DNA of 64,000 bases, taken from the NCBI RefSeq assembly GCF_001625015.1, contig NZ_LVWJ02000019.1:372001-436000 (forward strand). The letters are read 5' to 3'. The notes below the pieces were generated by a model, which was not told the DNA's origin, did not search any database, and worked only from the letters and a program-made list of their open reading frames with translations. This document shows positions 46,197 through 53,573 of the stretch, one piece after another (position 1 is the first letter of the stretch; each line of letters opens with the position of its first letter). The position numbers and the translations under genes were made by a program. The DNA comes from Lewinella sp. 4G2 (GTDB lineage: Bacteria; Bacteroidota; Bacteroidia; Chitinophagales; Saprospiraceae).

Positions 46197-47294
46197 CTAC
46201 GCAGGGGTCTCTTCTGCCATGGTAGGGTAATCGATGTACCCTTCTGGGCCAGGAGTGTAAAAGGTTTCCTGTTCGGGAAGTTGGAGCTTGTGGGCACCGA
46301 AAAAGCGGTCGACCAAATCCGGGTTGGAGATGAAGGGGCGGCCGAAGGCAACCAGGTCCGCTTTGCCGGCTTCGATATCGTCCCCGGCTTCGGTAGCATC
46401 GTAGTTACCGCACAGGATAACGGGGCCACCAAAAGCTTCCTTGATCTTGGTTTTGATGGAAGACGGCACGGCGGGGGCACCCAGACCAGAGTGGTCCACT
46501 ACGTGCATGTACACCAATCCAGTCTCCTTCATCAGTTTGGCCAGGCGGACGTGGGTTTCCTCCACGGAATCGAACTCGCCCATTTCGCCGAAAACGCCGT
46601 AGGGACTGACACGCATTCCTACTCGATCGCCACCGATGCGGGCGACAACGGCTTCGGCCACGTTGCGAACGAAGCGCAGGCGGTTTTCTACGGAGCCGCC
46701 GAACTGGTCGTCGCGGCGGTTGGTACCGGGGTGGAGGAATTGCTCCAGCAAGTAACCGTTGGCGGCGTGCAGTTCGACGCCGTCAAACCCCGCATCGATG
46801 GCGAGTTGGGCGCAGTCGGCGTATTCCCGGACGGCTTCCGTGATGTCCGCAATCGTCATGGGCGTAGCGAGAGGGATGGGTAGTTCACCCTTACCGTCTA
46901 CGTACATTTTGGTCTGCTCCATCGCAACGGCGCTGGGTGCGAGGACGCGACCGCCGGCGGGTAGATTATCCGGGTGGGTCACGCGGCCGGTGTGCATGAT
47001 CTGAAGAAAAATCTTTCCGCCGTTATCGTGGACGGCTTTCGTCACTAGTTCCCATCCAGCTACCTGCTCGGACGAAAAGCAACCGGGGATACGAGGATAG
47101 CCGAGCCCGTTGGGGCTGGGGGAAGTCCCCTCCGTAATGATGAGGCCAGCACCGGCGCGCTGGCCGTAGTACAGGGCCATCATTTCGTTTGGAACGTTGC
47201 CGACGGCGCGGCTGCGGGTCAGGGGTGCCATGACAATACGGTTCCGTAGTTCAGACTTACCGAGTGCAATGGGAGAAAATAACTGGTTGGGCAT
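46197..47294 (-). CDS. Old-yellow-enzyme-type NADH:flavin oxidoreductase (alkene reductase)
   Basis: 365-aa FMN enzyme with a TIM barrel. Start at 47294 (MPNQLFSPIALGKSELRNRIVMAPLTRSR) fits the family. Substrate-binding and FMN motifs: FLQIMHTGR, the His-Asn pair in ELHAANGYLLEQFLHPGTNR, GGSVENRLRF, and DLVAFGRPFISNPDLV at the end. The family reduces activated C=C bonds or nitro groups with NAD(P)H. The physiological substrate is unknown; similarity to NemA/OPR-type enzymes is strong. Confidence 0.93.
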   Translation of the reverse strand: MPNQLFSPIALGKSELRNRIVMAPLTRSRAVGNVPNEMMALYYGQRAGAGLIITEGTSPSPNGLGYPRIPGCFSSEQVAGWELVTKAVHDNGGKIFLQIMHTGRVTHPDNLPAGGRVLAPSAVAMEQTKMYVDGKGELPIPLATPMTIADITEAVREYADCAQLAIDAGFDGVELHAANGYLLEQFLHPGTNRRDDQFGGSVENRLRFVRNVAEAVVARIGGDRVGMRVSPYGVFGEMGEFDSVEETHVRLAKLMKETGLVYMHVVDHSGLGAPAVPSSIKTKIKEAFGGPVILCGNYDATEAGDDIEAGKADLVAFGRPFISNPDLVDRFFGAHKLQLPEQETFYTPGPEGYIDYPTMAEETPA

Positions 47295-47386
47295 GGTAGG
47301 ATAGTTTTGAATGCCTTCCCGTAACGGGATGACCAAGCGGGATGTTGAGTAGCCTGCTCGTTGAAGCGTTGGGTTGAGCCACTACG

Positions 47387-47425
47387 AAAGAACCCCATCC
47401 GAAACAGTTCCGGATGGGGTTCTTT
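47387..47425 (-). terminator. Intrinsic terminator after zinc-ribbon protein gene
   Basis: AAAGAACCCCATCCG ... CGGATGGGGTTCTTT hairpin, 29 bp after the stop of the minus-strand gene. Confidence 0.85.
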
Positions 47426-47453
47426 AGATTAACCTTATGGGTTGCAGCTTAGC

Positions 47454-48212
47454 TTAAGCTTCCTCCACGCGATCTTCTTCAATGTTGTCGTCGACGAGGA
47501 TACGGTTGCAGTGCTCACAGATCATGACGCGCTTACGCTGGCTGATCTCCAACTGCTGCTGAGGTGGGATGGAGTTGAAGCAACCACCACAAGCATTCCG
47601 CTCTACGGTTACAACGGCGAGGCCATTGCGGTAGGAGTTGCGGACGCGATCGTAACCCCGCAGGAAGCGTGCTTCGATGGGCTTGCGTTGCTTGTCGGAC
47701 TGGCGGCGAAGTTTCTTCTCTTCCTTTTCCGTCTTGGCGATGATGGCCTTGAGTTCTTCCTGCTTTGTTTCGAGGAGGGCGACTTTGGCGGTTTTCTTTT
47801 CGTTCGTGGCGTCGAGAGCAGCTTGCTTCGTCTCAAGTTCGCGGCCGCTAGAGCCGGACTTCTTATCGGAGAGTTGGATCTCCAGGCGCTGCATTTCGGT
47901 CTCCTTCATGAGTGCCTCGTACTCGCGGTTGTTCTTGACGTTATTCATCTGCTCCTCGTAGCGGAGGATGAGCTGCTCGGATTCGGCGATGTTGGCGCTG
48001 TGGCGGCTGATCTCCGTCTGGAGTTCTTTCACTTGGCCTTCGAGGCGATTGATGCGGGTGTCGAGGCCGGCGATCTCATCTTCGAGGTCAGACACTTCCA
48101 TGGGAAGTTCTCCTTTGAGGATCTCGATCTGGTCGATCTTGGAGTCGATCTGCTGCAGGCGGTACAGCTCGCGCATTTTTTCTTCTACCGTCTTTTCGGT
48201 TGCTACTGCCAT
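47454..48212 (-). CDS. Coiled-coil protein with C-terminal C4 zinc ribbon
   Basis: 252 aa. Residues about 12-170 are a long coiled coil (MRELYRLQQIDSKIDQIEIL, AGLDTRINRLEGQVKELQTE). The C-terminal part carries a zinc ribbon with two CxxC pairs (CGGCFNSIPPQ ... CEHCNRILV). This is the zf-RING_7-type family found next to Nif3-like genes in many bacteria, as here (120 bp from the Nif3-like start on the same strand). Its job is not established; a nucleic-acid-related role is often guessed. Predicted cytoplasmic. Confidence 0.9.
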   Translation of the reverse strand: MAVATEKTVEEKMRELYRLQQIDSKIDQIEILKGELPMEVSDLEDEIAGLDTRINRLEGQVKELQTEISRHSANIAESEQLILRYEEQMNNVKNNREYEALMKETEMQRLEIQLSDKKSGSSGRELETKQAALDATNEKKTAKVALLETKQEELKAIIAKTEKEEKKLRRQSDKQRKPIEARFLRGYDRVRNSYRNGLAVVTVERNACGGCFNSIPPQQQLEISQRKRVMICEHCNRILVDDNIEEDRVEEA

Positions 48213-48331
48213 AGTTGGTCTGTTAGTTCGTTAGTCTGATGGTGCGAAAGTCACCGCTGGGGGTGCGGTCCCGCCGGAAGCGGAGTCAGAGAGGTATAAG
48301 TTCTTTACTGACGACTGTTGAGGCAATTTCC

Positions 48332-49123
48332 CTACACGAAATACCGAACGGGATTGGTGTTTCGCTCCGTGCAAAGAACCGCAAAGGTAGGGAATTTCTC
48401 AGTTAACAACTCCGCCAGTAATTGGGTTGTAAACTGCTCGCTTTCGTAGTGGCCAATATCGCAGATGATGATTTCCCCATCCGCGTCGAAGAACTCGTGG
48501 TATTTATAGTCGGAGGTGACAAAAACATCCGCTCCAACTGCTTTGGCGCGGTCGAGTAGGAAGCCCCCCGCCCCACCGCAGATGGCTACTTTGGCTACGG
48601 GTTGGCCGGCTAGTTCCGTGTGCTTGATGGTGCCCGTTTTCATCTGTGCTTTGAGGTGGCGGAGAAAAACTTCCTCCGAGAGTGGATCCGGCAGCTCGCC
48701 CACCATGCCCGAGCCTACGGTGCCCTCTTCATTTTTGGGGCTGAGGATTTCCAGATTCGTGAGGCCCAGCACTTCGGCGATCTTGGCGTTCACCCCCCGG
48801 TTGCGGACATTATCCAGGTTGGTATGGATGGCGTAGATGGCTACCCCTTCCTGTATAGCCTTGATGATGGTCCGTTCCACGTAGTTGGCCCCGTTGAATT
48901 TCTTTAGCCCGCGGAAAACGATGGGGTGGTGAGCAACGACGAGGTTACAGCCTTTTTCCACGGCTTCTTCGATGATGGTTTCGGTGCAGTCCAGCGTAGT
49001 AAGGATACCGGTTACTTTGGTGGTGGGGTTACCTACGATGAGGCCGGCATTGTCGTAGGATTCTTGCAGGTTTAGGGGGGCGATGGATTCTAGGTAGTCC
49101 GTGATGGTTTTTATGGTGTGCAT
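48332..49123 (-). CDS. Nif3-like dinuclear metal centre protein
   Basis: 263-aa member of the Nif3/YbgI (GTP cyclohydrolase I type 2-like) family. Start MHTIKTITDYLESIAPLNLQESYDNAGL; metal site blocks NLVVAHHPIVFRGLK, AIYAIHTNLDNVRNRGVN and the C-terminal ICDIGHYESEQFT, with the conserved His and Glu ligands. It lacks the PII-like insert seen in longer (~370 aa) homologues. Although named for other activities, the true substrate is uncertain. It precedes the zinc-ribbon gene on the same strand, a common pairing. Confidence 0.93.
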   Translation of the reverse strand: MHTIKTITDYLESIAPLNLQESYDNAGLIVGNPTTKVTGILTTLDCTETIIEEAVEKGCNLVVAHHPIVFRGLKKFNGANYVERTIIKAIQEGVAIYAIHTNLDNVRNRGVNAKIAEVLGLTNLEILSPKNEEGTVGSGMVGELPDPLSEEVFLRHLKAQMKTGTIKHTELAGQPVAKVAICGGAGGFLLDRAKAVGADVFVTSDYKYHEFFDADGEIIICDIGHYESEQFTTQLLAELLTEKFPTFAVLCTERNTNPVRYFV

Positions 49124-49752
49124 GTTGCTTTGCTGGAGTTGTTTAGTTGTTGAAGGAATAATGGCTGCCGTATCACTTAGGTTGCCTCGCTATTTTTTGT
49201 GGCCTGGATTTAGCGGCTCCCGGGAGTGTGGCCTTTAGGCCAAACCTAGTGGATTTGTCTGCTATCTCGTCTAGCACTTCTTTTGTGATCACCACTTAGT
49301 AGCAGCGCAGCTAAAAGAAGCAAAAGTCTTGTCTGTTGCAGGTGGCTTAACACGAAATGCTACTGGCTCCCGGCCTCCAGGCCGGGCTCTAGTGTTTTGC
49401 TGTGCTATCTCGTCTAACACTTCTTTTGTAGCCACCACACAGTAGCAGCGAAGCTAAAAGCAGCAAAAGCTTTGTCCTGTGACCGTGGCTTAACGCGCTT
49501 TCAGCGGCAGAAAGCTAAAATTTGCCAACTCGCCAATCGACGGTGGTTCCAAGCATTGAATCTACCGTTTACACTAGACAATAGCTTTTGCATTCAATTG
49601 GCGGCTGCTCACACAGTGCAAATTTCTTCACGCTTTCTGCCGCTGAAATCACTACCACGGTCAAGGGACGGATTACTTTGAGGCTGCTATCTATCTTCTA
49701 AAATCTAGCATCTAAAGTCCCCGTCCAAGACTTCAGGTATCCCGTCTAAAAT
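49124..49752. repeat. 629-bp gene-free region: tandem leader repeats plus hairpin element A
   Basis: No gene. It holds two direct copies of a leader repeat (49215-49356, 49365-49497). Each carries a CTATCTCGTCTARCACTTCTT segment and an AGTAGCAGCGMAGCTAAAAG segment and ends near GTGGCTTAAC. A long hairpin follows (arms 49480-49515 and 49632-49663), then the tail AGGGACGGATTA (49664-49675), then a tract of TCTAAAATCTA-like units to about 49774. The same order, inverted, is found at 57148-59009. Confidence 0.75.
49365..49675 (+). mobile_element. Hairpin element A (candidate non-autonomous element or structured RNA)
   Basis: From GGCTCCCGGCCTCCAGGCC to the tail AGGGACGGATTA. Hairpin arms: TGACCGTGG plus TTTCAGCGGCAGAAAGC on the left, GCTTTCTGCCGCTGAAA plus CCACGGTCA on the right, 116-nt loop with further pairing (AAATTTGC/GCAAATTT). 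It has no coding capacity. Flanks match element B, stems do not. Mobility is inferred from repetition only. Confidence 0.55.
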
Positions 49753-50259
49753 CTAACTTCTAAGATCTAAAGTCCTACCTACCCGCTCAATCACCCCCGA
49801 AGAGCTCAACCCATCTACGAAAGAAAGGACCTTTACTTCGCCACCCCACGACTGAACTTCCTTGGCGCCAACGATGGTATCAACGGTATAGTCGCCACCC
49901 TTGACGAGGACGTCGGGGCGGAGGGTTTTGATGAGTTCGAGGGGGGTGTCCTCGTCGAAGGCGATGACGCCATCTACGAAGAAGAGGCCGGCCAGGAGGC
50001 GCATCCGGGCTTCGAGGGGCATGATGGGGCGGTCGTCACCCTTGAGGCGCTTTACGCTGGCGTCAGAATTGACCCCGACGATGAGGCGGACGCCCAGGCC
50101 CGCCGCTTCCTCTAGGTACTGGAGGTGGCCGGGGTGGATGAGGTCAAAAACGCCATTGGTGAAGACCGTTTTATGGTCGTAGCAACGCCATCCGCAACGG
50201 CGTTGGGAGAGTTGTTCGAGGGTTAACAGCTTGTCTTGTACTAGTTGGGCGGGCGTCAT
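49753..50259 (-). CDS. rfaE2: D-glycero-beta-D-manno-heptose 1-phosphate adenylyltransferase
   Basis: 168-aa nucleotidyltransferase that makes ADP-heptose precursor for the LPS inner core. Cytidylyltransferase-fold signature TNGVFDLIHPGHLQYL with the HxGH-type pair His42/His45; GVNSDASVKRLKGDDRPIMPLEARMRLL and KGGDYTVDTIVGA are typical of RfaE domain II. It is separate from the kinase domain (no HldE fusion), as is usual in Bacteroidota. A TACCTTCG box 6 nt before the ATG suggests a leaderless or nearly leaderless mRNA. Confidence 0.93.
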   Translation of the reverse strand: MTPAQLVQDKLLTLEQLSQRRCGWRCYDHKTVFTNGVFDLIHPGHLQYLEEAAGLGVRLIVGVNSDASVKRLKGDDRPIMPLEARMRLLAGLFFVDGVIAFDEDTPLELIKTLRPDVLVKGGDYTVDTIVGAKEVQSWGGEVKVLSFVDGLSSSGVIERVGRTLDLRS

Positions 50260-50265
50260 GGGTGA

Positions 50266-50273
50266 CGAAGGTA
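50266..50273 (-). promoter_or_regulatory. -7 promoter box (TACCTTCG) for rfaE2
   Basis: One mismatch from TAnnTTTG, 6 nt before the ATG. Confidence 0.45.
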
Positions 50274-50397
50274 GTCCCGTAAATTGACGTGACCAATTTG
50301 CGAATTTTCGCTACGGTAAACCCTTAATAACCAACGGAATACAGCACCTACGGGCAGGTCTTTCGCTGCGGGGTCTCGTCCCAATTCCCATTTCATC

Positions 50398-50414
50398 GCA
50401 CCTGCGGCAGCGCC
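50398..50414 (+). repeat. 17-nt interspersed motif, exact copy
   Basis: GCACCTGCGGCAGCGCC in the 208-bp gap between rfaE2 and the DUF4097-like gene. Confidence 0.75.
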
Positions 50415-50467
50415 CAATGTCGATTCGTGTTTAAACGCCCGATCTATAAGGGTAATCGGGTCTTAGC

Positions 50468-51418
50468 CTAAAAGCGGGATTTACTCAATTCCTTCGTCTG
50501 CTTGGCCAGGTAAAGATCGCCAAAAGTGACGCTGGCCGTGATGGTACCTCGGCGCTCGGTGACCGGACGGATGGCCACGCGGCGGACCTCCGTGGTTTGC
50601 TCCAACTCCATCACCTTCAGGCCCTCGGGGAGCCGAAGATTTCCGTTGTTGAGGTTGAAATCGTAAGCCAAGCCCTCTACGTTGAGGGGCTCGTAGATGT
50701 GGACGTCCGACTTATCCGCCGTAATGCGCAGGTCCCGCATCGCAGCGTTGGGGCTGATGTTGAGCTCGCCGTACTGCGCGTTGATGGTGAAGGTGCCGCC
50801 CACGTCGAGTAGACTGATGTCGGAACGGCGGGAGTTGATGACGACGTTGCCGTCGATACGCTCACCACTGATGTCGCCAAAACGGGTGCGGATGTCGAGC
50901 AGACCGTGGACGTTATCGATGTTGATGGCCGAATACTCGCCGTTAATCCGTAGCTGGTTCCGGAGATTGGAGATCGTCGCGCCCCCGAAGTGGCTTTTGA
51001 GGTAGACGGGACACTCCTCCGGCAGGGTGATGTAGTAGTGAATCGTGAGTTCACTGGATGCATTATAGGTCTTGTCCTTGAGGTTATTCTTTAGGAAGAT
51101 CTTATCGCCGGCGGCTTCGGCGACGTAAGCCAGGTTTTCGAGATCCTGCTGGGCGCTTTCGAGGGTAGCGTGGCGGGCGGTCATGACGATCTTGACCTCG
51201 ATCTCCTGCTTATCCCAGGTTTCCACGAAGATCTCCGCCTTTTCACCTTCCACGGCGAGTTCGCGGCCAGGGGTGTATTTGTAGGTATCCTCGATGGTTT
51301 TGCTCACCACTTCCCGGTAAGCATTGGCCGTCTGGGCGTGCAGGCTCCCCGCACTTCCAAAGGGAAGGAATGCACAGAGGGAGGGCAGCAAAGTAAACAG
51401 GAAGAATACGGTACGCAT
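50468..51418 (-). CDS. Secreted beta-helix-like putative adhesin (DUF4097-like)
   Basis: 316 aa. A signal peptide ends in GSLHAQ near residue 30, then an acidic segment and repeated short beta strands as in DUF4097 proteins: INGEYSAINIDNVHGLLDIRT, RFGDISGERIDGNVVINSR, SDISLLDVGGTFTINAQYGE. No lipobox, no T9SS tail. It is the third gene of a probable operon with an ECF sigma factor and an anti-sigma-like membrane protein (38-bp gap), so it may be a target or part of an envelope-stress module (inference). Confidence 0.8.
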   Translation of the reverse strand: MRTVFFLFTLLPSLCAFLPFGSAGSLHAQTANAYREVVSKTIEDTYKYTPGRELAVEGEKAEIFVETWDKQEIEVKIVMTARHATLESAQQDLENLAYVAEAAGDKIFLKNNLKDKTYNASSELTIHYYITLPEECPVYLKSHFGGATISNLRNQLRINGEYSAINIDNVHGLLDIRTRFGDISGERIDGNVVINSRRSDISLLDVGGTFTINAQYGELNISPNAAMRDLRITADKSDVHIYEPLNVEGLAYDFNLNNGNLRLPEGLKVMELEQTTEVRRVAIRPVTERRGTITASVTFGDLYLAKQTKELSKSRF

Positions 51419-51456
51419 GCGGTTTGGTTAGCGGGCTGAGGAAGAGGGCGGAGCCG

Positions 51457-52059
51457 TTAGATGCGCACGATGATGCGGCGGTAGATCTCACTCCGGTCGC
51501 GCTCGATGGCGGCGAGTTGGCGCACGACTGCGGGGTCGTCTCCGTAAGCGACGAGGACGGCTTTGACCTCCTCTTTGGCTTCCGTAAGCTCCTCCAGTTC
51601 CATACGCATCGTATTGAGCTCAGGCTCGTTGATGGCTTCCAGTTGGGCGAGTACCCTGGCGAAACTTTCTTCGTCGTCGTCCCAATCCTGCACGGGCTGG
51701 GTGCTCGGAGCGACTTCCTTATTGAAAGCGTAGGTGACGGTCGGTCCGCCATCCGCGGTAGCAACCGTGTAAGCGATCCCCAGAGTCAGCAGGAATGCGG
51801 CGGCAACGGAAAGCCAGCGGAGCGGTAGTTTGCGGAGAGGCCTAGTAACGGTCGCTGCGGGTTGCGGGGCAGCTTCCGCGCGGGAAAGCTCCTCGGCCAG
51901 GCCGTTCCAGACCGCCGGGGGTGGTTGGTAGGAGGGCAATCGGTCGCCGAGGGACGGCGTCAGCTGCCGATCGATTTCCCGCCATACACCGGGTGCGGGG
52001 TCGTGCTGGGGAAGGGCGTTCAGCCCATCGTGCAGGGTACGTTTATTCAGCTCCTTCAT
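51457..52059 (-). CDS. Anti-sigma-factor-like single-pass membrane protein
   Basis: 200 aa. A cytoplasmic N-terminal part of about 80 residues contains two PxPxVWxxI-like repeats (PAPGVWREIDRQL, PPPAVWNGLAEEL). One membrane helix (about 82-100, WLSVAAAFLLTLGIAYTVA) and an acidic, coiled periplasmic tail follow. The start ATG overlaps the sigma factor stop by 4 nt (ATGA), which gives translational coupling. Together with the position right after an ECF sigma factor this supports an anti-sigma role, though no classical zinc-binding anti-sigma motif is seen. Confidence 0.75.
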   Translation of the reverse strand: MKELNKRTLHDGLNALPQHDPAPGVWREIDRQLTPSLGDRLPSYQPPPAVWNGLAEELSRAEAAPQPAATVTRPLRKLPLRWLSVAAAFLLTLGIAYTVATADGGPTVTYAFNKEVAPSTQPVQDWDDDEESFARVLAQLEAINEPELNTMRMELEELTEAKEEVKAVLVAYGDDPAVVRQLAAIERDRSEIYRRIIVRI

Positions 52060-52625
52060 ACGTAATGGCGCAGGTATTCGCGCAGTTTTTTCTTGGCGTA
52101 AAAGAGTTGGCTCTTGCTGGTGCCGGTGGTGATATTAAGCATTTCGGCGACCTCCTTGTGCTTGTAGCCTTCCACTTCGATTAGGACGAATACGGCCCGG
52201 TAACCATCGGGTAACTTGGCGATAGCTTTTTCGAGGTACTCGGTATCGAGGGCGGAGGTGCCCCAGTCAAGTTCTTCGTCCGCGTGGTTGAGCGGCAGGT
52301 CCTCCATGATCTTGCGGCTCCGCAATTTGTTGAGGGCCGTGCGCACGATGACGACCTTCATCCAAGCACCCACCGTAGAATCGCCGCGGAACGTATCCAG
52401 CTTCTGGAAGACCTTGAGGAAGCCTTCCTGCAGGGCGTCGTTGGCGGAATCAAAATCGCCGCAGATCCGGTAGCAGGCCGTGTACATCGCCCGGGAGTAG
52501 CGGTCGTAGAGTTCTTTTTGCGCGCGCCGGTCCTGGCGGCGGCAGGCGGCAACGAGTTCTTTTTCAGTCATGCGGGCCGGGGTCGGTGCGGAAAACGTCG
52601 GGCCGCGGTTTACGGAAAGCTTCAT
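52056..52625 (-). CDS. ECF-type RNA polymerase sigma factor
   Basis: About 189 aa from the ATG at 52625; MTEKELVAACRRQDRRAQ at 52571 is an alternative start. Sigma region 2 covers about 35-105 (LYDRYSRAMYTACYRICGD, DALQEGFLKVFQKLDTFRG, VGAWMKVVIVRTALNKLR). Region 4 covers about 130-185 (AIAKLPDGYRAVFVLIEVEG, HKEVAEMLNITTGTSKSQLF). It heads an operon with an anti-sigma-like gene and a DUF4097-like gene. A TACCTTAC box 13 nt upstream supports the longer start. Likely controls an envelope or stress regulon; targets unknown. Confidence 0.92.
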   Translation of the reverse strand: MKLSVNRGPTFSAPTPARMTEKELVAACRRQDRRAQKELYDRYSRAMYTACYRICGDFDSANDALQEGFLKVFQKLDTFRGDSTVGAWMKVVIVRTALNKLRSRKIMEDLPLNHADEELDWGTSALDTEYLEKAIAKLPDGYRAVFVLIEVEGYKHKEVAEMLNITTGTSKSQLFYAKKKLREYLRHYV

Positions 52626-52638
52626 GTCAACGTGGAGT

Positions 52639-52646
52639 GTAAGGTA
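52639..52646 (-). promoter_or_regulatory. -7 promoter box (TACCTTAC) for the sigma factor operon
   Basis: Partial match to TAnnTTTG, 13 nt before the ATG at 52625. Confidence 0.35.
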
Positions 52647-52980
52647 AGGAGGTGGGCCCTCCTTTAACGGTTGGTTGGTGGGGTTGATTATTTTGGGGGC
52701 CGCCACCTTTAAACCAAGCCGGACGCTCGCGGGACCTCCTGCGTCGGACGCCACGAGGACCTGCAGATTTCGGTAGCTGAATAATTCTCTCGACTCTTAT
52801 AGCTCCTCGTAGCGTCGATTCTATTGTAGCGCAGCGGAAATAGAATCGTCCTGCGAGCGTGCGGCCAAACACACTACCAGACGCTCGCAGAACCTCCGGC
52901 GTCCGCCCCCCCGCGCACGTCTAAGATCTAATGCACGGAGTACTGCGAAGCAAATCCAACTTCTAACGTCTTCTCCACCT

Positions 52981-52988
52981 TACCTTAA
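52981..52988 (+). promoter_or_regulatory. -7 promoter box (TACCTTAA) for cytidine deaminase
   Basis: Partial match to TAnnTTTG, 19 nt before the ATG, the same distance as for pheT and cvpA. Confidence 0.4.
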
Positions 52989-53007
52989 TCCCCCCAACCA
53001 CCACCCC

Positions 53008-53484
53008 ATGCCAAAACTCACCATCGAGTACCAGTCCTACCCCTCCCCTAGTGAGCTACCGGTGGCCGACCAGGAATTACTGGAAGCAGCGACCGCCGCG
53101 CTCCCTAACAGCTACTCGCCTTATTCCAAATTCCGGGTGGGCGCCGCGGCCTGCCTGCAGGACGGCACCATCGCTACGGGTTGGAATACCGAGAACGCCG
53201 CCTACCCCATGTGCCTCTGCGCGGAGCCGGCCGCCCTCGCCGCAGCGGCCAATTTGCGGCCGGGGATGCCCGTCGTAGCCATGGCCATTACCGTCAAAAG
53301 CAACGGGCAGGTAGTTGATAGCCCGGCCTCTCCCTGTGGCTCCTGCCGGCAGCAACTTAGCGAGCACGAGGCGCGGTTCGGCCATCAAATGCGGTTGATC
53401 CTACGGGGAGAAAACGGGCCGGTTTACGAGCTCCGTTCCGCTTCCGACCTGTTACCCTTCGGATTTTCGGCTGATCTACTTTAA
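53008..53484 (+). CDS. cdd: Cytidine deaminase
   Basis: 158-aa zinc enzyme of pyrimidine salvage that converts cytidine and deoxycytidine to uridines. The zinc and catalytic residues are visible: Cys71-x-Glu73 in CLCAEPAALAAA and Cys110/Cys113 in SPCGSCRQQL. NSYSPYSKFRVGAAACLQDG with a following GWNTENAAYP forms the substrate-binding part. The length fits the homotetrameric class, with about 15 extra residues at the N-terminus. Confidence 0.95.
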   Translation: MPKLTIEYQSYPSPSELPVADQELLEAATAALPNSYSPYSKFRVGAAACLQDGTIATGWNTENAAYPMCLCAEPAALAAAANLRPGMPVVAMAITVKSNGQVVDSPASPCGSCRQQLSEHEARFGHQMRLILRGENGPVYELRSASDLLPFGFSADLL

Positions 53485-53573
53485 AAAATAGTAATCGTCA
53501 AGGCAGTGAACACCGGTCTGCATGCAGGGTATTATCACAAATTGTCTACCTTGGCCTGCCTACTTTTACACTC

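Larger units (their letters stand above)
52626..53007. repeat. 382-bp divergent intergenic region with nested repeats
   Basis: No gene. About 30-nt direct repeats begin GGACGCTCGCGGGACCTCCT near 52721 and AGACGCTCGCAGAACCTCCG near 52880. A perfect stem CGATTCTATT/AATAGAATCG lies at 52816-52848, and CTGCGAGCGT/ACGCTCGCAG is inverted around 52850-52889. A TCTAAGATCTAA tract follows at about 52920. The two promoter boxes of the flanking genes lie at its ends. Confidence 0.65.

Noticed and set aside
49487..49497. Integron attC core site (GCTTAAC matches RYYYAAC)
   Set aside because: No matching GTTRRRY at the other end of the hairpin, no integrase gene and no cassette genes.
49365..49675. Retron non-coding RNA
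   Set aside because: The long hairpin resembles an msr/msd fold in shape, but no reverse transcriptase gene is adjacent to element A or B. Kept only as a structured element of unknown type.
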